DNA of 11,621 nucleotides from Thermodesulfobacteriota bacterium (GCA_035325995.1 DAOKYU010000024.1:1-11621); one strand, 5' to 3'. Positions 1 through 6,273 are shown, numbered from the stretch's first letter. Numbers and translations are program-made. Notes: generated from the sequence alone by a model not told the origin.

Positions 1-11
1 CTTCGATTGTC

Positions 12-28
12 TGCGGACACAGTCCGCA
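12..28. repeat. Perfect hairpin, 7-bp stem with 3-nt loop
   Basis: TGCGGAC (12-18) and GTCCGCA (22-28) are exact reverse complements around the loop ACA. No T-run follows, so it is not a typical intrinsic terminator. A similar tight hairpin with a 3-nt loop lies at 3157-3177. Confidence 0.6.
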
Positions 29-189
29 CGGCCCGGAGGGGTATTGCTGCGCTGCGTAGCGGCTTCGCATGGCTTCGCCGCGACAAGTGCGGCTTGCAAT
101 ATTATGACTAGAACGAGGCTAAACCAAGTTTGTCTTTCCCAAGTGCCTTAATCGGGAATCCAGTTCTTTTAACAGAAAAAGCAAAGCAT

Positions 190-231
190 AAATCCCCCCT
201 ATGTTCCCCCCTTTTCCTAAGGGGGGATGAA
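190..231. repeat. C-run/G-run hairpin repeat (family D, copy 1)
   Basis: The unit starts AAATCCCCCCT, continues through CCCCCCTTTTCCTAA and closes with GGGGGGATG, so the second C-run can pair with the G-run. Near-identical copies lie at 2921-2964 and 8353-8394, all in gene-free gaps. Confidence 0.75.
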
Positions 232-255
232 AAGCAAAGACGAAGAATGAAAGAC

Positions 256-282
256 GAGATACTGAAACAAGTTCAGGATGAC
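256..282. repeat. CTGAA/TTCAG hairpin repeat (family C, copy 1)
   Basis: This is a short hairpin starting GAGAT, with arms around CTGAA and TTCAG and a GGATGAC end. Copies lie at 3103-3129 and 8258-8284; in those the stem is the perfect ATCCTGAA/TTCAGGAT. Confidence 0.75.
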
Positions 283-294
283 TAATTTAAAAGA

Positions 295-326
295 ATGGAT
301 TCCCGATAAATGCATTCGGGAATGAC
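295..326. repeat. ATTCCCGA/TCGGGAAT hairpin repeat (family B, copy 1)
   Basis: A perfect 8-bp inverted repeat, ATTCCCGA and TCGGGAAT, is followed by GAC. Copies lie at 2991-3022, 3202-3233 and 8219-8250, with a long-loop variant at 10331-10392. The arms recall the ATTCCC...GGGAAT design of the Neisseria dRS3 repeat, but the spacer here is longer (13 rather than 8 bases). Confidence 0.85.
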
Positions 327-415
327 AAAAAATCGTAACGAGAAGATTGGGAAGTGTGGAGTGAAAGTAAAAACCAGGCTGCGGGATACGCGGCCGGAAC
401 CGGGAGGTTTTTTGA

Positions 416-1246
416 ATGGGTAATGTAACAACTACGACAGCGGCCGCCATCATCCCCGAGATATGGGAGGCGGAGGTGGAATTCGCCGCCCACAACAACA
501 GGGGATTCAGCGGCAGGATCATGGAGTTTCAGTTTGCGGGGCCGGGGGACGTTCTGCACATCCCCAAGATCGGCGCGATAAGCGCGGCCGCGTTTTCAGG
601 AGTCGTCTCCTACACCGCGAACACGGAGACTTCGGTGGATATAACGCCGGACGTCTCGTACGCCGCCGTGCAGATAGACAGGAAGGCGGACGTGAGGTCT
701 GTCACCAGCCTCGGGAACGTGTACCAGGTGGAGCTGGGGCAGTCGCTCGCGCAGTACGAGGACGAGCAGATCGCCGGACTTTACGCCGGGCTTTCGAGGA
801 GCGTCGGCGGGGCTTCGGATTTCTCCGAGGCGAATTACCTCCTCGCAATAAGGAACCTGATACAGCACGGGAAGAATAAGGTTGTGATGGGGCTGACCCC
901 TATATGGGGCGTCTTTCACCCGGCGCAGTGGGACCACGTGCTCACCGTGTCGAACATAAATTCGGCGCAGGTGAGGGGCGAGGTCGACGGGCCGGCGAAG
1001 ACGGGCTCCATCGATCTTGCGTACGGCGTGAACATCAGCTTCAGCTCGAGCGTGCAGGTATCGACGACGGCGAGGAACATGATTTATACGAGCAGGGCTT
1101 TTGCGATAGCGAGAAAGCAGACCCCTGCTATAGACGTCGAGTTCGACGCGGACACCTTGTCCACAAAGATTGTGGCGTCACAGGATTTCGGTGTGGCCGA
1201 AATGAACGACGACCTTGGGGTAGAGTACCAGACGAACGCGAGCTGA
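416..1246 (+). CDS. Phage major capsid protein
   Basis: A 276-residue protein that I read as the HK97-fold major capsid protein, the subunit of the icosahedral head. The start is well supported: GGGAGG at 402-407 lies 8 bases before the ATG. Features typical of small phage coat proteins are a Thr/Ala-rich N-terminus, a mid-region with DRKADVRSV followed by a helical stretch (GQSLAQYEDEQIAGLYAGL), and a later beta-rich half with VVMGLTPIWGVFHPAQWD. It has no cysteine. No scaffold or protease domain is fused to it and no upstream scaffold gene is in view. It is monocistronic here, closed by a strong terminator. The capsid role rests on sequence character and on its place ahead of neck and tail genes; the precise coat-protein family (HK97 gp5-like, N4 gp56-like or P22-like) I cannot settle by eye. 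Confidence 0.82.
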   Translation: MGNVTTTTAAAIIPEIWEAEVEFAAHNNRGFSGRIMEFQFAGPGDVLHIPKIGAISAAAFSGVVSYTANTETSVDITPDVSYAAVQIDRKADVRSVTSLGNVYQVELGQSLAQYEDEQIAGLYAGLSRSVGGASDFSEANYLLAIRNLIQHGKNKVVMGLTPIWGVFHPAQWDHVLTVSNINSAQVRGEVDGPAKTGSIDLAYGVNISFSSSVQVSTTARNMIYTSRAFAIARKQTPAIDVEFDADTLSTKIVASQDFGVAEMNDDLGVEYQTNAS

Positions 1247-1266
1247 GCGGTCGGGGGATGAAGCGG

Positions 1267-1303
1267 AAGGGCGCGGTTCCGGGAGGGGCCGTGCCCTTTT
1301 TTT
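1267..1303 (+). terminator. Strong intrinsic terminator after the capsid gene
   Basis: GGGCGCGG (1269-1276) pairs with CCGTGCCC (1289-1296) as an 8-bp stem with one G-U pair, extended by two A-T pairs, and is followed by seven T (1297-1303). It lies 20 bases after the capsid stop codon. Confidence 0.9.
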
Positions 1304-1310
1304 ATAATGT

Positions 1311-1350
1311 AACCCCCACCTTTATCCTCCCCCTTCACGAAAGGGGAGGA
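1311..1350. repeat. C-run/G-run hairpin repeat (family E, copy 1)
   Basis: The unit begins AACCCCCACC and contains CTCCCCCTT facing AAGGGGAG across a short loop. Related copies lie at 3035-3080, 3245-3282 and 10464-10499. Confidence 0.65.
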
Positions 1351-1374
1351 GAGTTAATGGATGAAAAGTTGGAA

Positions 1375-1514
1375 GTACCCCCTCACCCTTTGTCCCTGTT
1401 CTGGTTTCGGATACTTTCGAGCGGTACTGGATGAGCTTCTGTGTAGTCGGCCGAGTGCGTCCGAATGCTCGCTAGTTCGCATTCGTCCCCCTATGTATAG
1501 GGGGAGGGGATTAT
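1375..1514. repeat. Long composite repeat (family A, copy 1)
   Basis: An approximately 140-bp unit. In order it has TACCCCCTCACCCTT, a TTTCGAGCGGTACTGG core, GTAGTCGGCC, a GCGTCCGAATGC...GCATTCG hairpin, and a closing CCCCCTA/TAGGGGG hairpin ending GGGGATTA. Copies at 9977-10109 and 10123-10258 share this order; 2806-2910 shares the core but differs at the right end. Confidence 0.8.
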
Positions 1515-1555
1515 GGGAGAGGACTGAGTGAAGGACGGTACGACGTTCGCGCGGG

Positions 1556-1581
1556 AATGACAAATATTAATGACAAATATT
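1556..1581. repeat. Perfect 13-bp tandem duplication
   Basis: AATGACAAATATT occurs twice head to tail (1556-1568 and 1569-1581). It begins with the AATGAC that ends the hairpin repeats of this window, so the end of a repeat element and its flank appear to have been duplicated. It lies 24 bases before the next gene. Confidence 0.9.
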
Positions 1582-1604
1582 TAAGAGAGTGTGGAGTGTG
1601 AGAT

Positions 1605-2162
1605 ATGGCCGAGATAAGGGATGTTGTGATTGGGGAGGAGGGGGAAGTTGGAGGCTACGAAGGCGCGGGGCATCCGAGTCTGCCGGGTGAAAAATCTCCG
1701 GGGTACGCGGTCGGGTATCCGACGTGCTCCGAGCCGTCGCGGACGAACAGGGGATGCGACGCGTGGGGGAAGTGCGCGACGAAGGGCGAGGGGCCGTACA
1801 CAGTGATGTTCGAGAATCCGTCCGGGAGGAAGTCTGCCACGCACTGCCGGAACTGGATGTACAAGCTCCAGTATAAGCAGGGGCTCGGGTACAGGGCAGT
1901 GGACGACGAGTGGATGGAGTGCACGGAGAGCGTGGCGGTGGACCCGTCCGACATAAAGAAGGGGACGCGGCAGAAGAGGTACAGGATGAAAGTCGAGGGA
2001 GTGAGGATGCCTGTGCCGGCGCAGCGCGGAGGGCGCGGAAGTGGCTATAGAAGAGAGGACGATTCGGAGGAAGGGGCGAAAGCCGGAGTGGGAAGTAAGG
2101 GCGACAGGAAAGGACGTCAACGAGCTAAGGGGGCTCATGAGGGAGGCGTCGGAGAGGACTAA
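1605..2162 (+). CDS. Unrecognised phage head-region protein, Cys-containing
   Basis: A 185-residue product that I do not recognise. The ATG is preceded by GGAG at 1593-1596. Residues 1-135 look like real protein, with cysteines at about 41, 51, 57, 81 and 106 and an aromatic segment (RNWMYKLQYKQGLGYRAVD) around 82-100. C41, C51 and C57 could be a metal site, but the pattern fits no motif I know. The last 50 residues are Gly/Arg/Lys-rich and look like a shadow of the next gene, which overlaps by 122 bases in the +1 frame and has its own ribosome site. The true product may therefore end differently: either the overlap is real, or a one-base shift joins the two genes. A stop in the next gene's frame at 2002-2004 limits where such a shift could lie. 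It sits after the capsid terminator, so it probably has its own promoter, which I could not locate. Confidence 0.55.
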   Translation: MAEIRDVVIGEEGEVGGYEGAGHPSLPGEKSPGYAVGYPTCSEPSRTNRGCDAWGKCATKGEGPYTVMFENPSGRKSATHCRNWMYKLQYKQGLGYRAVDDEWMECTESVAVDPSDIKKGTRQKRYRMKVEGVRMPVPAQRGGRGSGYRREDDSEEGAKAGVGSKGDRKGRQRAKGAHEGGVGED

Positions 2163-2349
2163 CGAGAGGAACGAGGCGATGCGGAAGGACATCGGGACGG
2201 TGGAGATGGAATCCGTGTCCGGAAAGAGGGACGTCGTCAGGGAGGACGGCGCGCGGAGGATGGAGAGGAAGGGTTTCCGGCCGGTGAGGAAGTCGTTCGT
2301 CGTGCCGGATTTGCCGTGGCTTAAGAAAAAAGGAGAGGTGACGGAATGA
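2041..2349 (+). CDS. Unrecognised small charged protein, GTG start
   Basis: A 102-residue, strongly basic and acidic, probably helical protein (for example VNELRGLMREASERTNERNEAMRKD), ending PDLPWLKKKGEVTE. The GTG at 2041 is supported by GGAGGG at 2028-2033, 7 bases upstream. Its stop overlaps the next start as ATGA (2346-2349), which indicates translational coupling. The long overlap with the upstream gene is unusual and could mark a frameshift rather than two genes. I infer a head or head-to-tail accessory role from position only; no function is recognised. Confidence 0.6.
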   Translation: MAIEERTIRRKGRKPEWEVRATGKDVNELRGLMREASERTNERNEAMRKDIGTVEMESVSGKRDVVREDGARRMERKGFRPVRKSFVVPDLPWLKKKGEVTE

Positions 2350-2780
2350 AAGAGATAAGGTTTGAGCCGTTTGCGGAGTTCGAGGATGTGGGCGCGAGCG
2401 CAGAGGCCGCCGTGTCGACGCCCGTTTATTTCGGGAAGGTGGACAGCACGAGGCTGGTGAAGGCGACGCTGGATACGACGGGGTCCGATTTTTTCGGGGC
2501 GACGCTGACCGTGAAGTTAGTGGATTCGGAGAACAAGTCGGAGTTCGGGGACGTCGAGGACGGAGGGTTCACAGACCAGACGGAGCCGGGATTAGAGACT
2601 ATAACTTTTGCGCTCGGGGCCGACGTGCACATAGGCACGCAGGGGGATAATTACGGGAAGTACCTGGCCGTGAGCTACGAGACCGAAGGTGGGGATTCCG
2701 GCGGGACGACCGCGATTACGGGGACTGTCGTCCTGGAGAATGTGTTTGTGCCGGATGACAGGGTGACGTTGAGGTTGTAA
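2346..2780 (+). CDS. Probable phage virion protein, beta-rich
   Basis: A 144-residue acidic protein without cysteine, rich in alternating hydrophobic and Thr/Ser/Gly residues (STRLVKATLDTTGSDFFGA, then GKYLAVSYETEGGDSGG and a VVLENVFVPDD end), as expected of a beta-sandwich. AGGAG at 2331-2335 precedes the ATG, which overlaps the stop of the previous gene (ATGA). Small beta proteins lying between capsid and neck genes are often head decoration or head-fibre proteins. That role is inferred from context and fold-like character; I recognise no named family. Confidence 0.6.
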   Translation: MKEIRFEPFAEFEDVGASAEAAVSTPVYFGKVDSTRLVKATLDTTGSDFFGATLTVKLVDSENKSEFGDVEDGGFTDQTEPGLETITFALGADVHIGTQGDNYGKYLAVSYETEGGDSGGTTAITGTVVLENVFVPDDRVTLRL

Positions 2781-2805
2781 AGGGGAGAAGCAAGGAAAGA
2801 TTTCT

Positions 2806-2910
2806 CCTGTTTAGATTTGAGGTATTTCCGAGCAGTACTGGATATGCTTTCTTGCAATCAGTCCAGGGCGTCCGATTCCTCGCTCGCTCGGAATCGTAGT
2901 TCAGGATGAC
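2806..2910. repeat. Family A repeat variant (copy 4), chimeric right end
   Basis: It shares the GAGCAGTACTGGAT core and GGGCGTCCGA with the other family A copies. The hairpin at its right is CGATTCC/GGAATCG instead of CGAATGC/GCATTCG, and it ends in TTCAGGATGAC rather than a C-run hairpin. It looks like a family A left half joined to another repeat type, or a diverged copy with its pairing kept. Confidence 0.75.
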
Positions 2911-2920
2911 TGCTAATACT

Positions 2921-2964
2921 AAATCCCCCCTGTGTTCCCCCCTTTTCCTAAGGGGGGATGGAAA
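2921..2964. repeat. C-run/G-run hairpin repeat (family D, copy 2)
   Basis: Nearly identical to the copy at 190-231 (TGTGTT in place of TATGTT). Confidence 0.75.
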
Positions 2965-2990
2965 GAACGCTTGACGGATTGCGTAAGGAA

Positions 2991-3022
2991 ATGGATTCCC
3001 GACACAGGCATTCGGGAATGAC
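2991..3022. repeat. ATTCCCGA/TCGGGAAT hairpin repeat (family B, copy 2)
   Basis: Same stem and AATGAC end as copy 1, with GACACAGGC in the loop region. Confidence 0.85.
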
Positions 3023-3034
3023 AACACTTGAGGT

Positions 3035-3080
3035 GATCCCCACCTTGATCCTCCTCCTTTGGGAAGGGGAAGGGGAGGAA
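3035..3080. repeat. C-run/G-run repeat (family E, copy 2)
   Basis: ATCCCCACCTTGATCC followed by a C/T-rich arm and a G-rich arm. It is less regular than the other copies. Confidence 0.5.
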
Positions 3081-3102
3081 AGGCAAAAGCAAAAGACAAC
3101 GC

Positions 3103-3129
3103 GAGATCCTGAAACGAGTTCAGGATGAC
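3103..3129. repeat. ATCCTGAA/TTCAGGAT hairpin repeat (family C, copy 2)
   Basis: Perfect 8-bp arms, ATCCTGAA and TTCAGGAT, followed by GAC. Confidence 0.8.
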
Positions 3130-3156
3130 GGCAAAAAAGGATGACGGAAGTGCGGG

Positions 3157-3177
3157 GTCACGGCAGAGTGCCGTGAC
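3157..3177. repeat. Perfect hairpin, 9-bp stem with 3-nt loop
   Basis: GTCACGGCA (3157-3165) and TGCCGTGAC (3169-3177) are exact reverse complements around the loop GAG. No T-run follows, so it is unlikely to be a simple terminator. Confidence 0.75.
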
Positions 3178-3201
3178 TCGGATTCGTGCACGCGGGGCGT
3201 G

Positions 3202-3233
3202 CTGGATTCCCGATACAAGCATTCGGGAATGAC
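3202..3233. repeat. ATTCCCGA/TCGGGAAT hairpin repeat (family B, copy 3)
   Basis: Same stem with a TACAAGCA loop and AATGACAG end. Confidence 0.85.
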
Positions 3234-3244
3234 AGAAATAAGGT

Positions 3245-3282
3245 GACCCCCATCCTGACCTTCCCCCTGATAGGGGGAAGGG
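3245..3282. repeat. C-run/G-run hairpin repeat (family E, copy 3)
   Basis: ACCCCCATCCTGACC, then TTCCCCCT facing AGGGGGAA across a short loop. Confidence 0.65.
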
Positions 3283-3319
3283 AAAGTGGAGAAGGGGGAT
3301 GCGGTGAAAGGAGATGGAG

Positions 3320-4027
3320 ATGGCGTATTCGAATGATGGGAATCTGGAGCAGTTTATACCGGACATACTGGACCACGGGGTGCCGGGGATAATCGACGGC
3401 GGGGTGAGCACGACTCTTGCCGGCGCGGTGTATACTGGCGCGGTATCAATAACCGTCGCCGACGGCTCGGGCATAGCGGCCGGGGATTATCTCAAGCTCG
3501 ATTCGAAGGGGAACGTCGAGGTCGCGAAGGTGGACGGCGTCGAGGCGAACGTCGTTACGCTCGACGAGTATACGCCTCTTCGGAAGAGCCACAGGACCGG
3601 TGTGAAGGTGGTGCAGGTGGATTCGCCCGGCTTTGCCGCCGACCACGGCGAGGCGGCGTACGACATAGACAGGATCATAGAGGTGAAGTGGTTCAGGCCG
3701 CGCGTGAGGGAGAGGTACGGCAGGAATATAGAGTTCCTGGGCAGGGACCTCGAGTTCGACGCTGAGCTGATGCTGAACGCGGGCGTGCAGCTCCGGAAGG
3801 CGGCGGTGTACAGGGTGCTCGGCGGGTACGTGTGCCCGAAGCTGTCCAAGGCGACGCGGAACGCGGACGCCTGGGAAAAGAGGGCCGAGGAGTTCTCGAA
3901 GCGTTTCGACGAGGAGATAGAGCGCGTGCTCGCCGCCGGAATAGATTACGACTGGGACGCGAGCGGGCAGGTGGACAGGGACGAGAACAGGATCCCGGCG
4001 ACGTCGTTTTACGTCGGGAGGGCGTAG
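3320..4027 (+). CDS. Probable head-tail connector (neck) protein with inserted beta module
   Basis: A 235-residue protein. I prefer the ATG at 3320 over the one at 3314, because AAGGAG (3308-3313) touches the first ATG but lies 6 bases from the second. Residues 28-101 form a beta module (STTLAGAV, GIAAGDYLK, RKSHRTG) that recurs twice in the tail tube protein. The rest is mostly helical (RDLEFDAELMLNAGVQLRKA, then AWEKRAEEFSKRFDEEIERVLA). This resembles small neck proteins that sit below the portal and carry a helical bundle, such as Mu gp36-like or HK97 gp6-like connectors. It starts a seven-gene operon and is directly followed by tail-completion and tail-terminator genes, the usual order. 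The neck role is inferred from order and helical character. Confidence 0.6.
   Translation: MAYSNDGNLEQFIPDILDHGVPGIIDGGVSTTLAGAVYTGAVSITVADGSGIAAGDYLKLDSKGNVEVAKVDGVEANVVTLDEYTPLRKSHRTGVKVVQVDSPGFAADHGEAAYDIDRIIEVKWFRPRVRERYGRNIEFLGRDLEFDAELMLNAGVQLRKAAVYRVLGGYVCPKLSKATRNADAWEKRAEEFSKRFDEEIERVLAAGIDYDWDASGQVDRDENRIPATSFYVGRA
3401..3622 (+). repeat. Shared beta module, copy in the neck gene
   Basis: Encodes residues 28-101 of the neck protein. Landmarks in order are STTLAGAV, a GA-SITVAD strand, GIAAGDYLK, VEVAKV, a VVTLD strand, RKSHRTG and VKVVQVD. The same landmarks in the same order occur at 8564-8791 and 9032-9265. Similar STTL...GA..I.V....GI..G modules are found in other phage and surface proteins as far as I recall. 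Confidence 0.8.
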
Positions 4028-4030
4028 AAA

Positions 4031-4468
4031 ATGATCACCATAGATACGTCGGAGCTCGCGGAATTCCTGAAAAGCCTCGGGGCGAAGCTCGGGAAGGGGT
4101 TCGATTCCCGTAAGGCGCTCCTGGAGTCGGGGCGGCTGATCGCGTCGCTGATAAAGACGCGAACGAAGTCGGGCAAGGATGTGGACGGGAAGCCGTTCGC
4201 CCCCTATAAAAACAAGGGTGGAAGGGTGGACCTTGACGCGAGCGGCGAGATGCTGGGGGCGATAGAAGTGAGGCTCGTCTCGGACACGGAGGCCGTCGTC
4301 GGTATCTTCGACCCCGTGCAGGCGAGGAAGGCTATTGTGCACCAGATGGGACTCGGAAAGATGCCGGCCCGGAGATTCTTCGGGCTCGGGAGAGACGCCG
4401 CGGGCGTTACGGCGGAGATCGAGGCTATATTCGCGCGCGAGCTCGGGAAGGCTACGGGGAAAATATAA
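4031..4468 (+). CDS. Phage virion morphogenesis / tail completion protein
   Basis: A 145-residue basic protein that I read as a member of the phage tail-completion group (P2 gpS / Mu gpG-like virion morphogenesis family), which acts at the head-tail junction during assembly. Recognisable elements are DGKPFAPYK (52-60), LDASGEML (68-75), a HQMG segment (104-107) and the C-terminal MPARRFFGLG (111-120), a typical signature of this group, followed by a terminal helix. GGGAGGG at 4016-4022, inside the end of the previous gene, is the ribosome site. Only three bases separate it from the upstream stop, and its stop overlaps the next start (TAATG). Length fits the family. Confidence 0.78.
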   Translation: MITIDTSELAEFLKSLGAKLGKGFDSRKALLESGRLIASLIKTRTKSGKDVDGKPFAPYKNKGGRVDLDASGEMLGAIEVRLVSDTEAVVGIFDPVQARKAIVHQMGLGKMPARRFFGLGRDAAGVTAEIEAIFARELGKATGKI

Positions 4469-4941
4469 TGGCAACGAACATAAGAGAGGAAATAGACAAG
4501 GCGCTTGCGGATGCACTGCGAGCGTCGTCACTCATACAGCTCGTGACGAGGGAGTTCGTCGGGGTGGACATGGAATCCGGCGCTATAGAGGGGATAAGTC
4601 ACCTGGAGATGCCGGCCGTGATCGTGAACACGGGGAACGAGACGGGGTACGTCGAGATTCCGGGCGGGAAGACGCGGGCGAAGTATAGCCCCGAAATAGT
4701 CGGGTACGTCTACGACGAGGACGAGTATTTCACAGAGCTTAACGCGCTCGTCGCCGAGACGAAGAAGATGCTCTTCGCGTCGAGGCGGATCATTTACGGC
4801 GGGGCGTGCGTCGGGATACTGAACGGCGTGACCGCGCTTACGACGGACAGGGGGCGGCTTGCGCCGTACGGGGCGTTTTCGATGACGCTCGAGATTTTAT
4901 ACGATTATGAAACTGTGACCGGGGGGGAGTTGGGAACATGA
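4468..4941 (+). CDS. Tail terminator-like protein
   Basis: A 157-residue protein in the tail-terminator position (lambda gpU-like role: stops tail tube growth and joins the tail to the head). The N-terminal helix (REEIDKALADALRASSLIQ), the PAVIVNTG strand (49-56), the central YSPEIVGYVYDEDEY region and the C-terminal strand ending FSMTLEILYDYE (137-148) match the alpha/beta layout of small terminator proteins. The overlap TAATG with the gene before and ATGA with the gene after shows tight translational coupling. In most siphoviruses the next gene is the tail tube. Here four exported-protein genes come first. Assignment is from order, size and layout. Confidence 0.62.
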   Translation: MATNIREEIDKALADALRASSLIQLVTREFVGVDMESGAIEGISHLEMPAVIVNTGNETGYVEIPGGKTRAKYSPEIVGYVYDEDEYFTELNALVAETKKMLFASRRIIYGGACVGILNGVTALTTDRGRLAPYGAFSMTLEILYDYETVTGGELGT

Positions 4942-5345
4942 AAAAATTCATACTATGCGTTTTGGGGGTGCTGGTTTTCACGGCCGGCGCCGAGGCGGAT
5001 TCGGACAGGATAATGATGGACACGAGCGCGGCGCCGCTCGGGTCGGCGGGGACGTATTCCACCGATACATTCCTGGCGGAAAGCTACAAGTATGCGGCCG
5101 TTACAGTCGTCGCGGACGAGAACAGCGCCGAGGGCGGCGTCCGGATAGAGCAGTCGTGCGACGAGGATTGCGACACGGCGGCGGAGCCCGTGTTCCAGTA
5201 CGTGTCGTCGTGGAGCTACATTGCCGGGTCCGCGAATAACCAGTACGTCGCGGAGCTCAACTGCAAGTGTGCGAGGGTGACTTACGTGAACGGCACGAAC
5301 GCGCAGGGGAGCTTCCACATATCCACCTACCTTAAGCTTGACTAG
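4938..5345 (+). CDS. Exported small beta-rich protein (signal peptide)
   Basis: A 135-residue protein with a textbook Sec signal peptide: MKK, a hydrophobic core (FILCVLGVLVFTAG) and an AEA cleavage site around residue 20. The mature part has strand-like segments (YKYAAVTVVAD, GGVRIEQS) and ends CARVTYVNGTNAQGSFHIST. This end resembles a beta-sandwich seen in many environmental phage proteins (YVNG.. AQ.. F...TYL). The mature part has four cysteines (C74, C78, C109, C111), consistent with disulfides outside the cytoplasm. The start overlaps the tail-terminator stop as ATGA. A signal peptide is unusual for a virion part, since phages assemble in the cytoplasm. It may be a surface or periplasmic protein made late in infection, or a lysogenic-conversion factor. 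The export prediction is strong; function is unknown. Confidence 0.72.
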   Translation: MKKFILCVLGVLVFTAGAEADSDRIMMDTSAAPLGSAGTYSTDTFLAESYKYAAVTVVADENSAEGGVRIEQSCDEDCDTAAEPVFQYVSSWSYIAGSANNQYVAELNCKCARVTYVNGTNAQGSFHISTYLKLD

Positions 5346-5382
5346 ACCGGGCTTCCTTATAGACGACCAGAGAGGGGAATCG

Positions 5383-6273
5383 ATGAGAAAAGCGATAATA
5401 CTATGCGCGCTGTTGTGCGCGGCGGGGATCGCCGCGCGCGCGGACATTCAGCAGGACGTGATTAACAGGGACCCGGCGGGTGCGTCCGGGGGCGGCGGCG
5501 GAGGCGGAGGAACTGTGACTGTCGGCGAGTCGGACGGGAGCCCGTCGGTGAGTGACGCTTCTATCATATCGTTCGACCAGTCGAAGGGATTTACCGTGAC
5601 AGACGAGGGCGGGGGAGAGGCCGAGGTCGGGCTTTCGCTTGGGGCGGAGCTGGTCCTTTACGACGATTCGAACGCCGGATATCCGGCAGGGGTACTAAAC
5701 GTGGAGGACGCGCTCGACGCCCTCGTGAGCGAGCCGGAAGACGGCCCGAACGGCGAGGGCAGCCTGATACCTTTCGAGAATCTGAAGAATGTGCCGCCGT
5801 TTCGGAAGACGCTTTTGCAGCTCCGCCCGCTGGGGTACGAGCCGCCGGCGTCGGGCTTTGCGACCATAGATACGAGGAACTCGCAGCCCGTTTTGACATT
5901 CGACGGCGACGAGTGCGCCGTGTGGTCGTTCGTGATGCCGAACACGTATGGAGGGAATGGTGTGACGGTGGAGTTTTACACGACGGCGACGGCGACGTCG
6001 GGGGACGTCGATTGGGACGGTTCTTTCGAGCGGCAGACGGCGCAGGATATAGATTCGGATTCGTTTGCGAGCGCGGTGTCGAACGACGGCAACGATAATA
6101 GCGGGACGTCGGGAGTGCCGACGCTCGTATCGATAGCGTTTACGGACGGGGCCGAGATGGATTCCTGCGGGGCGAACGATTTGTGCAGGGTGAAGATTTG
6201 CAGGGACGCGGCGTCGGACACCGATTCGGGCGCGGTGCAGTTCAGAGGGGGGCAGATTTATGAGACTCCGTGA
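5383..6273 (+). CDS. Exported tail-fibre-like protein (signal peptide, poly-Gly linker)
   Basis: A 296-residue product from the ATG at 5383, supported by AGAGGGG at 5371-5377; an in-frame TTG at 5338 lacks such a site and would bury the signal. Residues 1-20 are a signal peptide (MRK, hydrophobic core, ARA cleavage site). Eight glycines (36-43) form a linker. Residues 46-115 carry patterns common in phage tail fibres: SDASIISFDQSKGFTVTD and AGYPAGVLNVEDALDALV. The C-terminal half (about 148-290; QLRPLGYEPPASGFATIDTR, SGDVDWDGSFER) looks like a beta-sandwich known from phage structural loci. The mature part has four cysteines (178, 262, 268, 273). Its stop is overlapped by the next gene by 14 bases. 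A fibre-like adhesin with an export signal is odd; a surface-displayed or periplasmic role is inferred. Confidence 0.72.
   Translation: MRKAIILCALLCAAGIAARADIQQDVINRDPAGASGGGGGGGGTVTVGESDGSPSVSDASIISFDQSKGFTVTDEGGGEAEVGLSLGAELVLYDDSNAGYPAGVLNVEDALDALVSEPEDGPNGEGSLIPFENLKNVPPFRKTLLQLRPLGYEPPASGFATIDTRNSQPVLTFDGDECAVWSFVMPNTYGGNGVTVEFYTTATATSGDVDWDGSFERQTAQDIDSDSFASAVSNDGNDNSGTSGVPTLVSIAFTDGAEMDSCGANDLCRVKICRDAASDTDSGAVQFRGGQIYETP

Larger units (their letters stand above)
1..415. other. Gene-free repeat island upstream of the capsid gene
   Basis: I see no credible gene here. Open frames on the minus strand read through palindromic repeats and give translations typical of repeats. From left to right there is a short perfect hairpin (12-28), a longer imperfect palindrome bounded by ATTGC and GCAAT and ending in ATTATGAC (about 42-112), a C-run/G-run hairpin (190-231), a CTGAA/TTCAG hairpin ending in GGATGAC (256-282) and an ATTCCCGA/TCGGGAAT hairpin ending in AATGAC (295-326). 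The last 90 bases lead to the capsid gene ribosome site GGGAGG at 402-407. No convincing -35/-10 pair was found. Confidence 0.75.
1304..1584. other. Gene-free repeat island between capsid gene and next gene
   Basis: No credible gene. It holds a CCCCC/GGGG hairpin (1311-1350), the first full copy of the long family A element (1375-1514), a repeat end of the type GCGGGAATGAC, and a perfect 13-bp tandem duplication (1556-1581). The next gene starts directly after. Confidence 0.75.
2781..3313. other. Gene-free repeat island between head genes and neck operon
   Basis: About 530 bases with no credible gene. A long minus-strand open frame across it is made of repeats and runs into the neck gene. 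It is the densest mosaic of the window, in order: a weak GGAGAA/TTCTCC hairpin (2784-2807), a family A variant (2806-2910), family D (2921-2964), B (2991-3022), E (3035-3080), C (3103-3129), a 9-bp perfect hairpin (3157-3177), B again (3202-3233) and E again (3245-3282). Confidence 0.8.

Noticed and set aside
190..326. The regularly arranged hairpins as a CRISPR array
   Set aside because: The repeats are of several kinds, unevenly spaced and palindromic, without constant-length unique spacers or cas genes.
1303..1308. TATAAT as a -10 promoter box
   Set aside because: It lies in the T-run end of the capsid terminator, and no acceptable -35 box is found about 17 bases upstream.
353..1598. AGTGTGGAGTG present upstream of both the capsid gene (353-363) and the next gene (1588-1598) as a shared operator
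   Set aside because: It lies 50 bases from one start but covers the ribosome site of the other. G/T/A-rich matches of this length are easily found at repeat borders here.
2716..3474. A 252-codon open frame on the minus strand
   Set aside because: It runs through several hairpin repeats and into the antisense of the neck gene. Its translation is repeat-derived (SFPNAC.GNP-type segments) and it has no ribosome site of note.
3446..4531. Long minus-strand open frames opposite the neck and tail-completion genes, and similar ones opposite the tail tube (8504-9817) and beta-helix genes (7260-8207)
   Set aside because: These are typical antisense shadows of GC-rich genes, rich in Arg/Pro/His/Leu. 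The plus-strand frames have ribosome sites, coupling and recognisable phage patterns.
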